A stretch of DNA of 64,000 nucleotides from Bacillota bacterium (GTDB lineage Bacteria; Bacillota; Clostridia; Lachnospirales; Lachnospiraceae). Location of the stretch: assembly GCA_023420085.1 (NCBI GenBank), contig JAEZWQ010000027.1:1-64000 (forward strand), in the 5' to 3' direction. Below are positions 9,405 to 18,102 of this stretch, in pieces. A model generated the notes under the pieces. That model did not search any database, had not been told where the DNA came from, and saw only the letters and a program-made list of their open reading frames with translations. The translations under genes and the position numbers were made by a program. Every line of letters starts with the position of its first letter. The stretch's first letter is position 1.

Positions 9405-10250
9405 TTGAAACAAAAAATTCTTATTACTGGTGCTAAAGGACAGCTTGGTACAGATATAGTTAATGAATTGAATAAGTATGATATATATGAGGGCTTTGGT
9501 ATAGATAGGACTGACTTTGACTTAGTAAAGGATTTTAAGGAATTTAACAATTACTTTAAAAACATAAAACCAGACATATGTATTCATTGTGCTGCATATA
9601 CTCAAGTAGATAAGGCTGAAACTAATGAAAAGCTATGCATGGAAATTAATTATGAGGTCACAAAAAAAATAGCTGATATATGTAAAAAAGAAGGAAGTAA
9701 ATTAATTTTCTTTAGTACGGATTATGTTTTCGATGGTAATTTTGATGGTATAATTAATGAAGATCACCCTCAAAATCCTCTAAACATATATGGAAAGTCA
9801 AAAGCAGAGGCTGAAAAATATATTATCAATAATTTGATTAATTATTTTATAATACGTATTAGCTGGGTGTTTGGTAAAAATGGAAAGAATTTTGTAGAAA
9901 CAATTTCAAGGCTTGCAAAAGAAAGAGATAGCATAACTGTTGTTGATGATCAAATTGGATCACCTACATATACAATAGATGTAGCTAAAAATATTAAATT
10001 TTTTATTGAATCTAAAGATAGTGGAATTGTTCATCTAACGAATGCAGGATACACAAGTTTTTACGATTGGGCAAATAAGATTGTAGAATTACAAAATATT
10101 GATTGTAAAGTTTTACCAATAAAATCTAAAGACTATCCACAAATTGCAAAAAGGCCGTTAAATAGTAGATTATCTAATCAGTCTTCCATTAATATGGGAA
10201 TAAATATGCCTACATGGCAGGACGCTCTATTAGAATACTTAAATAATTAG
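9405..10250 (+). CDS. rmlD: dTDP-4-dehydrorhamnose reductase
   Basis: RmlD reduces dTDP-4-keto-rhamnose to dTDP-L-rhamnose, closing the pathway. The Rossmann motif ILITGAKGQLGTDIV, the FSTDYVFDG motif and YGKSKAEAE (YxxxK) are visible. The start is probably TTG 9405, two bases after the rmlB stop and 8 bases after a clear AAGGAG; from there the protein has 281 residues, the usual size. It is the last gene of the plus-strand locus and ends at a hairpin shared with the convergent operon. Confidence 0.93.
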   Translation: MKQKILITGAKGQLGTDIVNELNKYDIYEGFGIDRTDFDLVKDFKEFNNYFKNIKPDICIHCAAYTQVDKAETNEKLCMEINYEVTKKIADICKKEGSKLIFFSTDYVFDGNFDGIINEDHPQNPLNIYGKSKAEAEKYIINNLINYFIIRISWVFGKNGKNFVETISRLAKERDSITVVDDQIGSPTYTIDVAKNIKFFIESKDSGIVHLTNAGYTSFYDWANKIVELQNIDCKVLPIKSKDYPQIAKRPLNSRLSNQSSINMGINMPTWQDALLEYLNN

Positions 10251-10296
10251 GAAAATATCAACATATACTTATGAGTGTAAAATATTTAATTAAAAT

Positions 10297-10331
10297 ATCC
10301 CTAACAAGTCATATACATGCTTGCTAGGGAT
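10297..10331. terminator. Bidirectional terminator between convergent operons
   Basis: ATCCCTAACAAG (10297-10308) pairs with CTTGCTAGGGAT (10320-10331) with one mismatch, and AT-rich flanks lie on both sides. It separates rmlD from the minus-strand thiamin transport operon. Confidence 0.7.
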
Positions 10332-10353
10332 TATTTATATTTTCATTAACACT

Positions 10354-11091
10354 TTATATCTTCATTAATACTTCATATATTTTACGCTTGTAAGCTATAA
10401 AATCTTCATTGAGAGTTTGACTAAGATATCTTGGTCTAGAAATGTCAATATCTATTTTTAGTGATATCTTACCTGGTTTTCCTTGCATTATATAGATTGT
10501 ATCACTTAATAGTATTGCTTCATCAACATTATGTGTGATTAGTAATGTAGAAAAATTTAGTTTTGATGCTGCTTCAAGATACCACTCGTAAATTTCAGAT
10601 TTAGTCATAGTATCAAGTGCATTAAAAGCTTCATCAAGTAAGATTATATCATTTTTAAACATATAAGTTCTCAATAAAGCAACTCGCTGTTTCATACCTC
10701 CACTAAGTTCAGATGGATAAGATTTTGCCCATTTTTCAAGTTTAAATTCTTTAAGTAACTCAAGAGCTTCTGCTTTAGCTTCAGTTTTATTAATCCCTTT
10801 AATAATTAAAGGCAAGGCGATATTATCAACTATATTTTTGTGTGCAAATAGCATATCTTTTTGCAACATATAACTTACTTTTCCTCTTAAATTAACATGG
10901 TTACCATCCAGTAAAATATCTCCATGTTTATAAGGGAGAATACCTGCAATTATGTTGAAAATAGTTGTTTTACCAACTCCGCTTTCTCCAAGTATGCTAA
11001 CAAACTTATTTTTATCTAAACTTATATTAATATCTTCAATAATATTTACTTTATCGTCATATGAAAATGATAAATTCCTTATTTCTAACAT
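10354..11091 (-). CDS. ABC transporter ATPase, ThiZ-like
   Basis: The 245-residue ATPase has Walker A GESGVGKTT, Q-loop MLQKD, signature LSGGMKQR, Walker B IILLDEAFNALD and an H-loop THN. It belongs to the nitrate/taurine/thiamin-pyrimidine (SsuB/ThiZ) group. It powers the permease and binding protein encoded upstream. The start overlaps the binding-protein stop as TAATG. It is the last gene of the TPP-controlled operon. Confidence 0.88.
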   Translation of the reverse strand: MLEIRNLSFSYDDKVNIIEDINISLDKNKFVSILGESGVGKTTIFNIIAGILPYKHGDILLDGNHVNLRGKVSYMLQKDMLFAHKNIVDNIALPLIIKGINKTEAKAEALELLKEFKLEKWAKSYPSELSGGMKQRVALLRTYMFKNDIILLDEAFNALDTMTKSEIYEWYLEAASKLNFSTLLITHNVDEAILLSDTIYIMQGKPGKISLKIDIDISRPRYLSQTLNEDFIAYKRKIYEVLMKI

Positions 11092-12134
11092 TACTCTCCT
11101 AAAAATTCATTTGTAAATAATGATTCTTGACTTATATCTTTGTCTATTAGTTTATTATCATAAAGATATTTGTAGAAGCTGTCCCATCTAACTTTATCAA
11201 TATATCCCCATTTTTCTGGTGAAGTAGCATAATTTTTAGATATCCATTTTTGAGATTCTAGTACAAAATCTTCTTTATCAGCAAGTTCTGGTGCATTTTC
11301 AATTAGAATTTTAGCTGCTTCCTCTGGATGCTGCATAGCATATTGATAACCCTTTTGTATAGCCTTCATTGTAGCTTTTACCGTTTCTGGATTAGTCTTA
11401 ATATAATCTGAATTTACTATAATTACTGGAGAATAGAAGTTTAGTTCATCAGCATAATCTTTTATAAAGAAGAAATTTGTATCAACATTTGAATGCTTTG
11501 CAAGTATTACATCCCATGCGTAATAAACCCAGGCAGATTCAAACATATTATTTGCCAATCCTATTATTGAATTATCAGCAGTATTAGGAACAAGTTTTAC
11601 TTTATCTAAACTACTTCCATTATTTTTCATTATTGTATCAATAATACTTTTTTCTATCGGATCATCCCATGTTCCATAAGAGTGGTCAGCCATATCCTTT
11701 GGATTATTTATATCTGCTGACTTTATAGATAATATACCTGAAGTATTATTGTCAATAATTGCTGCAACTGCCTTAACATTTATTCCTTTTGCAAATTTAT
11801 TAGCTAGAGAATCCTGAAAAGAAATTCCAAAATTAGCATGACCAGTAGAAATTAATTCAGTAGTACTACCTTCAGGCGGTCTTTTTACATCAAGATTTAT
11901 ACCAAATTCTTTGTCAAAACCAAGCTTCTTTGCTACATATAAACCGGTATGGTTTGTATTTGGGACCCAGTCTAATATAAATTCAATATTTTTAATATCC
12001 TTAGTTTTATCTGGATTAGTATTTGAAACGTCTGATTTAGTTTCTTTTATTTCATTTGTAGTTTTTGTACTACCACAGCCAATCAATACAAATACAAGTA
12101 GTAGTGATAGTAATATTTTTAATTTAATTTTCAT
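11091..12134 (-). CDS. Thiamin-pyrimidine-binding lipoprotein, ThiY/THI5-like
   Basis: The 347-residue lipoprotein has a signal peptide ending in the lipobox LIGC (Cys20) and a Ser/Thr-rich linker. The mature domain starts with FILDWVPNTNHTGLYVAKK, the hallmark of NMT1/THI5-like proteins that bind hydroxymethylpyrimidine-type thiamin precursors. HANFGISFQDSLA is another family segment. With the riboswitch and the MTH1187-type neighbour this supports pyrimidine salvage for thiamin; the exact ligand (HMP, formylaminopyrimidine or thiamin) is inferred. It overlaps the permease gene by 11 bases. Confidence 0.88.
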   Translation of the reverse strand: MKIKLKILLSLLLVFVLIGCGSTKTTNEIKETKSDVSNTNPDKTKDIKNIEFILDWVPNTNHTGLYVAKKLGFDKEFGINLDVKRPPEGSTTELISTGHANFGISFQDSLANKFAKGINVKAVAAIIDNNTSGILSIKSADINNPKDMADHSYGTWDDPIEKSIIDTIMKNNGSSLDKVKLVPNTADNSIIGLANNMFESAWVYYAWDVILAKHSNVDTNFFFIKDYADELNFYSPVIIVNSDYIKTNPETVKATMKAIQKGYQYAMQHPEEAAKILIENAPELADKEDFVLESQKWISKNYATSPEKWGYIDKVRWDSFYKYLYDNKLIDKDISQESLFTNEFLGE

Positions 12135-12888
12135 TATTTACTCCTCTATTATATTTTTTCTCTAAAATTCCAATAAGTTTCATAAGTAATAGGCTTAAAA
12201 CACTGACGAATACAATCACTGCAAACATTTTATCATATGAAAAAGCTTTCTTAACCCTTATCATATATACACCAAGGCCTTCAAATCCTCCAAGCCATTC
12301 TGCTACAACAGCACCTATTATTGCGTAAGAAATAGATATTCTAAGGCCAGCAAAAAAGTATCCGAGACTTTCAGGTAATTTTACATGATATAGTATTTGC
12401 CACTTACTAGCATTCATTAGCCTTAGAAGTTGAATAGAATCTTTATCACAATTAATAAAACCATTTAATATACCAATAATAATTGGGAATAATGTAGTTA
12501 ATACAACAAGTACAACCTTTGGCAAAATTCCGTATCCAAGCCAAAGAACAAGTATAGGAGCAATAGCTATAGTAGGGATAGTTTGAGTTACTATTAAAAT
12601 TGGATAAAGAGCTCTGTGAATAATAGAACTCATATCCATAATAACTGCTAGAAAAAAAGCAATTAAAATACCAATACTTAGCCCCATAAATGCCTCAATT
12701 AATGTAATATATGTATTTCTCATAATCTCATTAATATCGTTTATAAATGCCATAATAATAGCAGACGGAACAGGCAAGATGAATTTTGGAAGTAATCCAA
12801 ATCTCCCACAAGTTTCCCATATGATTAAAATTAAAATAAAAAATATAGGCGATATATATTTATTTAATATGTTTGCTAATTTTTTCAT
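12124..12888 (-). CDS. ABC transporter permease, ThiX-like
   Basis: The protein has 254 residues and about six membrane helices. The EAA-type loop reads ...LRLMNASKWQILYHVKLPESLGYFFAGLRIS, as in SsuC/ThiX permeases. It forms the channel for the ThiY-like binding protein. ATG 12888 is preferred to a TTG one codon earlier, and AAGGAAG lies about 20 bases upstream. It overlaps the preceding gene by 29 bases. Confidence 0.87.
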   Translation of the reverse strand: MKKLANILNKYISPIFFILILIIWETCGRFGLLPKFILPVPSAIIMAFINDINEIMRNTYITLIEAFMGLSIGILIAFFLAVIMDMSSIIHRALYPILIVTQTIPTIAIAPILVLWLGYGILPKVVLVVLTTLFPIIIGILNGFINCDKDSIQLLRLMNASKWQILYHVKLPESLGYFFAGLRISISYAIIGAVVAEWLGGFEGLGVYMIRVKKAFSYDKMFAVIVFVSVLSLLLMKLIGILEKKYNRGVNNEN

Positions 12889-13156
12889 CAATAGTTAAAA
12901 CTTCCTTTTCAGCATTGTAATGAAGTTTGACATTTGCAAAAATATCTTCATGATACTTACTTGCAATGTCGATACAGCTTTTTAGTAAAAGCATACAATC
13001 ATCAAAATTACCCTCAACAGTTGTTTCAAATGGCCCAACCAAATAGGTCAATCCAGAACCTTTGATATGTTCTATAACATTATCAACAACTTCTAATACT
13101 TTATCTGTATTAGCATTAAGTGGCAAAATTTGAATAGAAAAGCTAAAATTTTGCAT
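12860..13156 (-). CDS. MTH1187/YkoF-family thiamine-binding protein
   Basis: The 98-residue protein has the small alpha/beta ferredoxin-like pattern of the MTH1187/DUF77 family: FSIQILPLN..., then GLTYLVGPFETTVEGNFDDC. Members occur in thiamin-linked operons and bind thiamin or its pyrimidine. It is the first gene after the TPP riboswitch, and its AGGAGG ribosome site is held in the regulatory hairpin. It may buffer or sense the imported ligand; this is an inference. Confidence 0.82.
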   Translation of the reverse strand: MQNFSFSIQILPLNANTDKVLEVVDNVIEHIKGSGLTYLVGPFETTVEGNFDDCMLLLKSCIDIASKYHEDIFANVKLHYNAEKEVLTIDEKISKHIK

Positions 13157-13163
13157 AAAAAAA

Positions 13164-13200
13164 CCTCCTTTAAATTATAATCTGAATAATTTAAAGAAGG
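13164..13200 (-). promoter_or_regulatory. Expression-platform hairpin of the TPP riboswitch
   Basis: A 15-bp stem pairs 13164-13178 with 13186-13200 across a 7-base loop. On the minus strand its 3' arm contains the AGGAGG ribosome site of the MTH1187-type gene. Seven T follow at once, so the hairpin can act as a terminator and as a ribosome-site mask. The 5' arm begins in TCCCTTC (rc of 13196-13202), which is also complementary to GAAGGGA (rc of 13229-13235) at the 3' edge of the aptamer. Confidence 0.85.
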
Positions 13201-13224
13201 GACATAAATATATTAAAATATAAG

Positions 13225-13300
13225 TATCTCCCTTCGTTGGCATTATCCAAATCAGGTAATATGGGTTGAGTAAACTCTCTCAGCTTTCGCACCCCAGATA
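13225..13300 (-). ncRNA. TPP riboswitch (THI element) aptamer
   Basis: On the minus strand P1 is TATCT/AGATA (13296-13300 with 13225-13229). GGGGTGC, CTGAGA (rc of 13278-13283), ACCC, ACCTGAT (rc of 13251-13257) and TGCCAACGAAGGGAG follow in order. These are the conserved pyrimidine- and pyrophosphate-binding cores of the TPP aptamer. It controls the four-gene uptake operon. Confidence 0.96.
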
Positions 13301-13307
13301 TAGTTTG

Positions 13308-13336
13308 ATTATAAAACAATTGACACTAAAAGTCAA
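13308..13336 (-). promoter_or_regulatory. Promoter of the thiamin-pyrimidine uptake operon
   Basis: On the minus strand TTGACT (13331-13336), a 17-bp spacer and TATAAT (13308-13313) lie directly before the aptamer. Confidence 0.85.
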
Positions 13337-13460
13337 ACTAACATTTATTATAATTACTAATATTAATATCATTATTAAAATATTTGTACTACCTAATAAA
13401 AATAATATGTTATGATATGTTTGATATAAAGTGCAAATACTGTAAAAAATAAATATTTAC

Positions 13461-13489
13461 TTGAAATAGTTGGTTTGAAGTGTTATAAT
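13461..13489 (+). promoter_or_regulatory. Promoter of rpmE
   Basis: TTGAAA (13461-13466), a 17-bp spacer and TATAAT (13484-13489), 47 bases before rpmE. Confidence 0.8.
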
Positions 13490-13536
13490 TATTTGAGTAT
13501 TTTTGAATGAAACAACAAATAATGTGAGGTGATATA

Positions 13537-13737
13537 ATGAAAAAGGATATTCAACCTGAATATAAACAAGTTCGAGTTACTTGTAACTGTGGTTATGAAT
13601 TTACTACAGGTTCAACAAAGGATGAAATACACGTTGAAGTTTGTTCTAGATGTCATCCATTCTATACTGGACAACAAAGAGCAACTCAAGCTAGAGGACG
13701 TATTGAAAAATTCAATCGTAAATACGGAGTTCAATAA
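13537..13737 (+). CDS. rpmE: 50S ribosomal protein L31 (zinc type)
   Basis: The 66-residue protein shows the L31 pattern: MKKDIQPEY at the start, CNCGYEF, then VEVCSRCHPFYTGQQ and a basic C-terminus. The C-x-C and C-x-x-C pairs mark the zinc-binding form used when zinc is sufficient. AGGTGATATA precedes the ATG. It has its own promoter and terminator. Confidence 0.97.
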   Translation: MKKDIQPEYKQVRVTCNCGYEFTTGSTKDEIHVEVCSRCHPFYTGQQRATQARGRIEKFNRKYGVQ

Positions 13738-13744
13738 TATATGT

Positions 13745-13776
13745 TGGGTTGGAGCAAAGCTTCAACCCTTATTTTT
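13745..13776 (+). terminator. Terminator of rpmE
   Basis: GGGTTGGAGC / GCTTCAACCC with an AAA loop, then TTATTTTTT. The in-frame ATG at 13741 upstream of prmC falls in this hairpin, which argues against using it as the prmC start. Confidence 0.9.
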
Positions 13777-13791
13777 TGTAAGATAAGTAAG

Positions 13792-14595
13792 ATGAAGATA
13801 AAAGATTTATTTGAAAAATATTACTTTATTCAACCAAAGGATATAGAGTATTTACTAAGGTATAAATATAATATAGATTTATATACAATAATATTTAATG
13901 AAGATATTAATATCGACTATAAATCATTAGAAGATGATTTTGCTAGGGTTAGAAATAATGAACCTCTACAATATATTGTGGGTTCTCAAGAATGTATGGG
14001 ACTAAACTTTGCAGTAGGCAAAGGAGTTTTAATACCTAGACCAGAAACAGAGATCCTTATTAATATGCTTTCTAATGAAGATATAAAAGGGAAAAAAGTA
14101 TTAGACCTATGTTGTGGCAGTGGTGTCATAGGAATAAGTATTGCAAAGCTTTATGGAGGAATAGTCACATGTTCTGATATAAGTGAATATGCAATAGAAT
14201 ATACAAATACTAATGCAAAAACAAATGGGGTAAATATTAGTATTATTAAGTCAGATTTATTTGATAATATAAATAATAAATTTAATTATATTGTCTCAAA
14301 TCCACCTTACATACCAACAAAAGAAATAGATGATTTAGAAAAAAATGTAAAAGACTATGAACCCCATATTGCTCTTGATGGGGGCTGTGATGGTTTAGAA
14401 ATATATAGGAATATAATTGATAAAATAGATGATTATATTTTAGATGGTGGTAAAATTTTCTTTGAAATAGGGTATAACCAAGGAGAACCAATTAAAGATT
14501 TACTTAAAGATAAATTTTATGATATTAAAGTTATAAAAGATTATAATAATTTTGACCGTGTTGTAAAAGCAACATTTTGGAGGAAAGATGTTTGA
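13792..14595 (+). CDS. prmC: Peptide chain release factor N5-glutamine methyltransferase
   Basis: PrmC methylates the Gln of the GGQ motif in release factors, using SAM. Seen are the SAM-binding motif VLDLCCGSGVIGISIA and the catalytic NPPY in YIVSNPPYIP. The N-terminal helical domain has RPETEILI. The protein is 267 residues from ATG 13792. It overlaps prfA, its substrate gene, by 8 bases. The ribosome site is weak, so some expression may come from read-through of the rpmE terminator or an unseen promoter. Confidence 0.93.
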   Translation: MKIKDLFEKYYFIQPKDIEYLLRYKYNIDLYTIIFNEDINIDYKSLEDDFARVRNNEPLQYIVGSQECMGLNFAVGKGVLIPRPETEILINMLSNEDIKGKKVLDLCCGSGVIGISIAKLYGGIVTCSDISEYAIEYTNTNAKTNGVNISIIKSDLFDNINNKFNYIVSNPPYIPTKEIDDLEKNVKDYEPHIALDGGCDGLEIYRNIIDKIDDYILDGGKIFFEIGYNQGEPIKDLLKDKFYDIKVIKDYNNFDRVVKATFWRKDV

Positions 14596-15664
14596 GAATT
14601 TAGTAGATTTAGAAAAAAGATATAATGATATAACAGATTTGCTTACAGATGCAAATATTGTTAACGATCAAAAAAAGTATAGAGAGTTAATGAAAGAACA
14701 AAATGATTTGTTGCCTATTGTTGAAGCTTATAAGGAATACATACAATGTCAAAAATCAATTGATGATAGTTTAGAGATGCTTGAAGAAGAAAAAGATCCA
14801 GAAATGAGAGAACTTTTAAAAGAAGAGCTAAATGAATCAAAAAATGCAGTAACTGAATTAGAAGAAAAAATAAAAATTTTATTATTACCTAAAGACCCTA
14901 ATGATGATAAAAACGTAGTAGTTGAAATAAGGGCAGGAGCTGGTGGTGATGAAGCTGCATTATTTGCAGCTGAGCTTTATAGAATGTATAATAGGTATGC
15001 TGAGAATAATAGATGGAAAACAGAGCTCATATCATTCAATGAAAATGGTATAGGTGGATTTAAGGAAGTAGTATTTCTTATAAATGGTAAAGGAGCATAC
15101 TCAAAACTAAAATATGAAAGTGGTGTTCATAGAGTTCAAAGGGTGCCAGCAACTGAATCAGGTGGGAGAATACATACATCCACAGTAACGGTTGCAATCA
15201 TGCCAGAAGCAGAAGAATTAGATATACAAATAAATGACAATGACATAAGAGTAGATGTATTTAGGGCATCAGGGAACGGTGGACAGTGCGTAAATACAAC
15301 AGACTCTGCAGTTAGATTAACTCATATTCCTAGTGGGATTGTAGTTTCATGTCAAGATGAAAAATCTCAAATAAAGAATAAAGAGAAAGCGATGAAAGTT
15401 TTGCGTGCTAGAATATTTGCTATGGAAGAAGAAAAGAAGGCAAAAGAAGAAGCAGATGCAAGAAGATCTCAAGTAGGAACAGGGGATAGATCAGAGAAGA
15501 TACGTACGTATAATTTCCCACAAGGTAGAGTTACTGATCATAGAATTAAACTTACATTACATAAGATTGATGCGATACTTGAAGGTGATATACAAGAACT
15601 TTTAGATAACCTTATAGCAGCTGATCAGTCGGCAAAATTGAGTAAAATGCAAAATGAAAATTAG
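14588..15664 (+). CDS. prfA: Peptide chain release factor 1
   Basis: RF1 ends translation at UAA and UAG. Its 358 residues are standard. The GGQ loop is at residues 231-233 (GNGGQCVNTTDSAVR), and the stop-codon-reading PxT motif is in VPATESGGRIHTSTVTVAIMPE. The N-terminal coiled domain precedes these. The start overlaps prmC by 8 bases and the stop overlaps tsaE by 11. Confidence 0.98.
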   Translation: MFENLVDLEKRYNDITDLLTDANIVNDQKKYRELMKEQNDLLPIVEAYKEYIQCQKSIDDSLEMLEEEKDPEMRELLKEELNESKNAVTELEEKIKILLLPKDPNDDKNVVVEIRAGAGGDEAALFAAELYRMYNRYAENNRWKTELISFNENGIGGFKEVVFLINGKGAYSKLKYESGVHRVQRVPATESGGRIHTSTVTVAIMPEAEELDIQINDNDIRVDVFRASGNGGQCVNTTDSAVRLTHIPSGIVVSCQDEKSQIKNKEKAMKVLRARIFAMEEEKKAKEEADARRSQVGTGDRSEKIRTYNFPQGRVTDHRIKLTLHKIDAILEGDIQELLDNLIAADQSAKLSKMQNEN

Positions 15665-16106
15665 AATTATTACAAAAAGTGAAGAAGAAACGTTTAACTT
15701 AGCATTAAAACTTGCAAATAGTTGCAAGGGTGGAGAAGTGTTCTGTTTAAATGGAGATCTTGGGGTTGGTAAAACAGTATTTTCAAAAGGTTTTGCTAAC
15801 GGACTTGGAATAGAAGAGCCTATAACAAGTCCAACTTTTTCTATTGTAAATATATATAGTGGTATAAATTATAAACTTTATCATTTTGATGTATATAGAA
15901 TTGAGGATATTTCAGAATTGTATGAAGTAGGATATTATGAATATATAGAAGATAATAATATTTGCTTAATAGAATGGGGAAGTAATATTAAAGAAGAACT
16001 ACCAGATGATACTATTTTTATTAACATTAAAAAAGATATAGAAAAAGGAATTAATTATAGAATTATAGAAATAGAAACGGATAAACATGAATATATTATC
16101 AATTGA
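15654..16106 (+). CDS. tsaE: tRNA t6A biosynthesis ATPase TsaE
   Basis: TsaE is the small ATPase that resets the TsaBD complex during t6A37 formation in tRNAs reading ANN codons. Walker A GDLGVGKTVFSKG is near residue 34, followed by SPTFSIVNIY and the HFDVYRI/EWG motifs. The protein is 150 residues. It overlaps prfA by 11 bases and tsaB by 20. Confidence 0.94.
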   Translation: MKIRIITKSEEETFNLALKLANSCKGGEVFCLNGDLGVGKTVFSKGFANGLGIEEPITSPTFSIVNIYSGINYKLYHFDVYRIEDISELYEVGYYEYIEDNNICLIEWGSNIKEELPDDTIFINIKKDIEKGINYRIIEIETDKHEYIIN

Positions 16107-16770
16107 TTCTTCAGGACAAGTAGTAGGATGTAGTATAATAAAGGATAATAAATTATTGGCTGAAATAATACTTGATGATAAGTTAACTCATTCACAAACG
16201 CTTATGCCAATGATTGATAACTTATTTAGTATTACAGATTTAAGTATTAAAGATATTGATTATATTGCCGTATCAAATGGACCCGGTTCATTTACAGGAC
16301 TTAGAATAGGTGTGTCTACAGCAATTGGTCTTTCGAGAGGCTGTGGAGCCAAGGTTATTGGTGTTAGTACACTGCTTGGACTTGCCCATAACATAGTTTC
16401 AGATGGCATTATTTGTCCAATAATGGATGCTAGAAGAAATCAAGTTTATACTGCAATATATCAATTAAAGAATGGTATTTATAATACATTATTGGAGCCT
16501 ACAGCAATAGAGATTGATAAACTTATTAAAAAACTTGATAATTTTGAAAAGGTTACATTACTAGGTGATGGAGTTATACAATATAGGGATTTATTATTAA
16601 AAAATAATATTACTATTGCACCATTAAATATGCTTAAACAAAAATCATCTTCAATAGGATTATGTGCTTATGAAATGATTGTAAGTAATAATTTGGATAA
16701 TAATGATATTAATATAGAATATTTAAGGCAATCGCAGGCAGAAAGAGAAAGAAATGCTAAAGGAAGCTGA
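16087..16770 (+). CDS. tsaB: tRNA t6A biosynthesis protein TsaB
   Basis: TsaB is the non-catalytic ASKHA-fold partner of TsaD. MNILSIDSSGQ, SNGPGSFTGLRIG and MDARRNQVY are the family motifs. Its 227 residues are normal. It sits between tsaE and rimI with overlaps on both sides. Confidence 0.94.
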   Translation: MNILSIDSSGQVVGCSIIKDNKLLAEIILDDKLTHSQTLMPMIDNLFSITDLSIKDIDYIAVSNGPGSFTGLRIGVSTAIGLSRGCGAKVIGVSTLLGLAHNIVSDGIICPIMDARRNQVYTAIYQLKNGIYNTLLEPTAIEIDKLIKKLDNFEKVTLLGDGVIQYRDLLLKNNITIAPLNMLKQKSSSIGLCAYEMIVSNNLDNNDINIEYLRQSQAERERNAKGS

Positions 16771-17194
16771 TATAATAGAATCAGATGATATATATGATCT
16801 TGAGAAAGAAATTTTTGGACAAAGTTATGAACAATGGAAAAGAGAAGATATATTAGAAGCAATTAAAAGTGATAAATATAAGGTTTATATAATTAAAAAT
16901 AATTTTAATATTATCGGGTATATTATATTTACCTATAGCTCATTTGAATCATATATAGCAAAATTTGGCATATCTAAAGAGTATAGACAACAAGGATATG
17001 GAAAATATCTTGTAGAATATGCTGTAAGTGTAATAGATAGCAATGAAATTTTCTTAGAGGTTAGAAGCAATAATGTAGCTGCCATAAATTTATACAAAAA
17101 GGTAGGCTTTAATATTGTTGGGATGAGAAAAGGAATGTATAAAGATCCAATTGATGATGCAATAATTATGCAAAGAAAGGCAAAAAGATGTTAG
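16754..17194 (+). CDS. rimI: Ribosomal protein S18-alanine N-acetyltransferase
   Basis: This GNAT acetyltransferase has 146 residues. The acetyl-CoA loop is the R-Q-Q-G-Y-G-K segment, preceded by KFGISKEY. The LEVRSNNVAAINLYKKVGF motif is typical of RimI. Many tsaB-rimI-tsaD clusters contain this gene. It overlaps tsaB by 17 bases and rnz by 7. Confidence 0.92.
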   Translation: MLKEADIIESDDIYDLEKEIFGQSYEQWKREDILEAIKSDKYKVYIIKNNFNIIGYIIFTYSSFESYIAKFGISKEYRQQGYGKYLVEYAVSVIDSNEIFLEVRSNNVAAINLYKKVGFNIVGMRKGMYKDPIDDAIIMQRKAKRC

Positions 17195-18102
17195 AAGCTT
17201 GTTTATTAGGAACTGGAGGAATGTTACCATTACCAAAAAGATATTTGACATCATTATTATTAAGGTATAATGGAAATAATATTTTGATTGATTGTGGTGA
17301 AGGAACTCAGATGGCAATCAAAGAATCAGGATGGAGTCCATATCCAATATCTTTAATATTAATAACTCATTTCCATGCGGACCATATAAGTGGATTGCCT
17401 GGTCTTTTGTTAACCTTAGGAAATTGTGAAAGAAAAGAACCATTAATTATTGCCGGACCAAAAGGTCTGAAGAGGGTTGTAGATAGTCTTAGAGTCATAT
17501 CACCACAGCTACCATATGAGATAGAATATATTGAATACAATAGTAACTTTGTTGAATTTGATCATAATAATTACCATATAAAAGCATTTAAAGTAAATCA
17601 TAGAGTAGAATGTTATGGATATACAATAGAAATTAAAAGGCGCGGAAAGTTTAATCCAATAGCCGCTAGTGAGTTGAAAATTCCAAATATATACTGGAGA
17701 CATTTACAAAATGGCGATACTGTTCAAGTAGGAGAAAGATGTTTTAAACCTGAGCAAGTTATGGGATCTGAGCGAAAAGGCTTAAAAGTAGTTTACACAA
17801 CTGATACAAGACCAACAAAGGTTATTGAAGAAGAAGCTTTTGAAGCTGATTTATTTATCTGTGAAGGTATGTATGGCGAAGATGACAAGACATCTAATGC
17901 AAAAAAGTATAAGCATATGACGATGAATGAAGCTGCAGAAATTGCAGCAAAAGCTAATCCAAAGAGATTGTGGCTTACACATTATTCTCCAGCTAATGTA
18001 AACCCACAAAGATTTGAAAAGAAACTTAAGGCTATTTTTGATAATACTACTATACCAGAAGATGGTATTTCTATTGATTTAAATTTTGAGGATGAAGAAT
18101 AA
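17188..18102 (+). CDS. rnz: Ribonuclease Z
   Basis: RNase Z cuts the 3' trailer of tRNA precursors that lack an encoded CCA. The tRNAs of this window lack CCA, in agreement. The metallo-beta-lactamase motif THFHADHISGLPG gives the zinc ligands His61, His63, Asp65 and His66. Further motifs are GTGGMLPLP near the start and LTHYSP near the end. The length of 304 residues fits the bacterial short form. It overlaps tsaD as TAATG. Confidence 0.95.
   Translation: MLEACLLGTGGMLPLPKRYLTSLLLRYNGNNILIDCGEGTQMAIKESGWSPYPISLILITHFHADHISGLPGLLLTLGNCERKEPLIIAGPKGLKRVVDSLRVISPQLPYEIEYIEYNSNFVEFDHNNYHIKAFKVNHRVECYGYTIEIKRRGKFNPIAASELKIPNIYWRHLQNGDTVQVGERCFKPEQVMGSERKGLKVVYTTDTRPTKVIEEEAFEADLFICEGMYGEDDKTSNAKKYKHMTMNEAAEIAAKANPKRLWLTHYSPANVNPQRFEKKLKAIFDNTTIPEDGISIDLNFEDEE

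Noticed and set aside
13741..13791. prmC start at ATG 13741
   Set aside because: That start lies inside the rpmE terminator hairpin and adds residues not found in PrmC; ATG 13792 fits the family.
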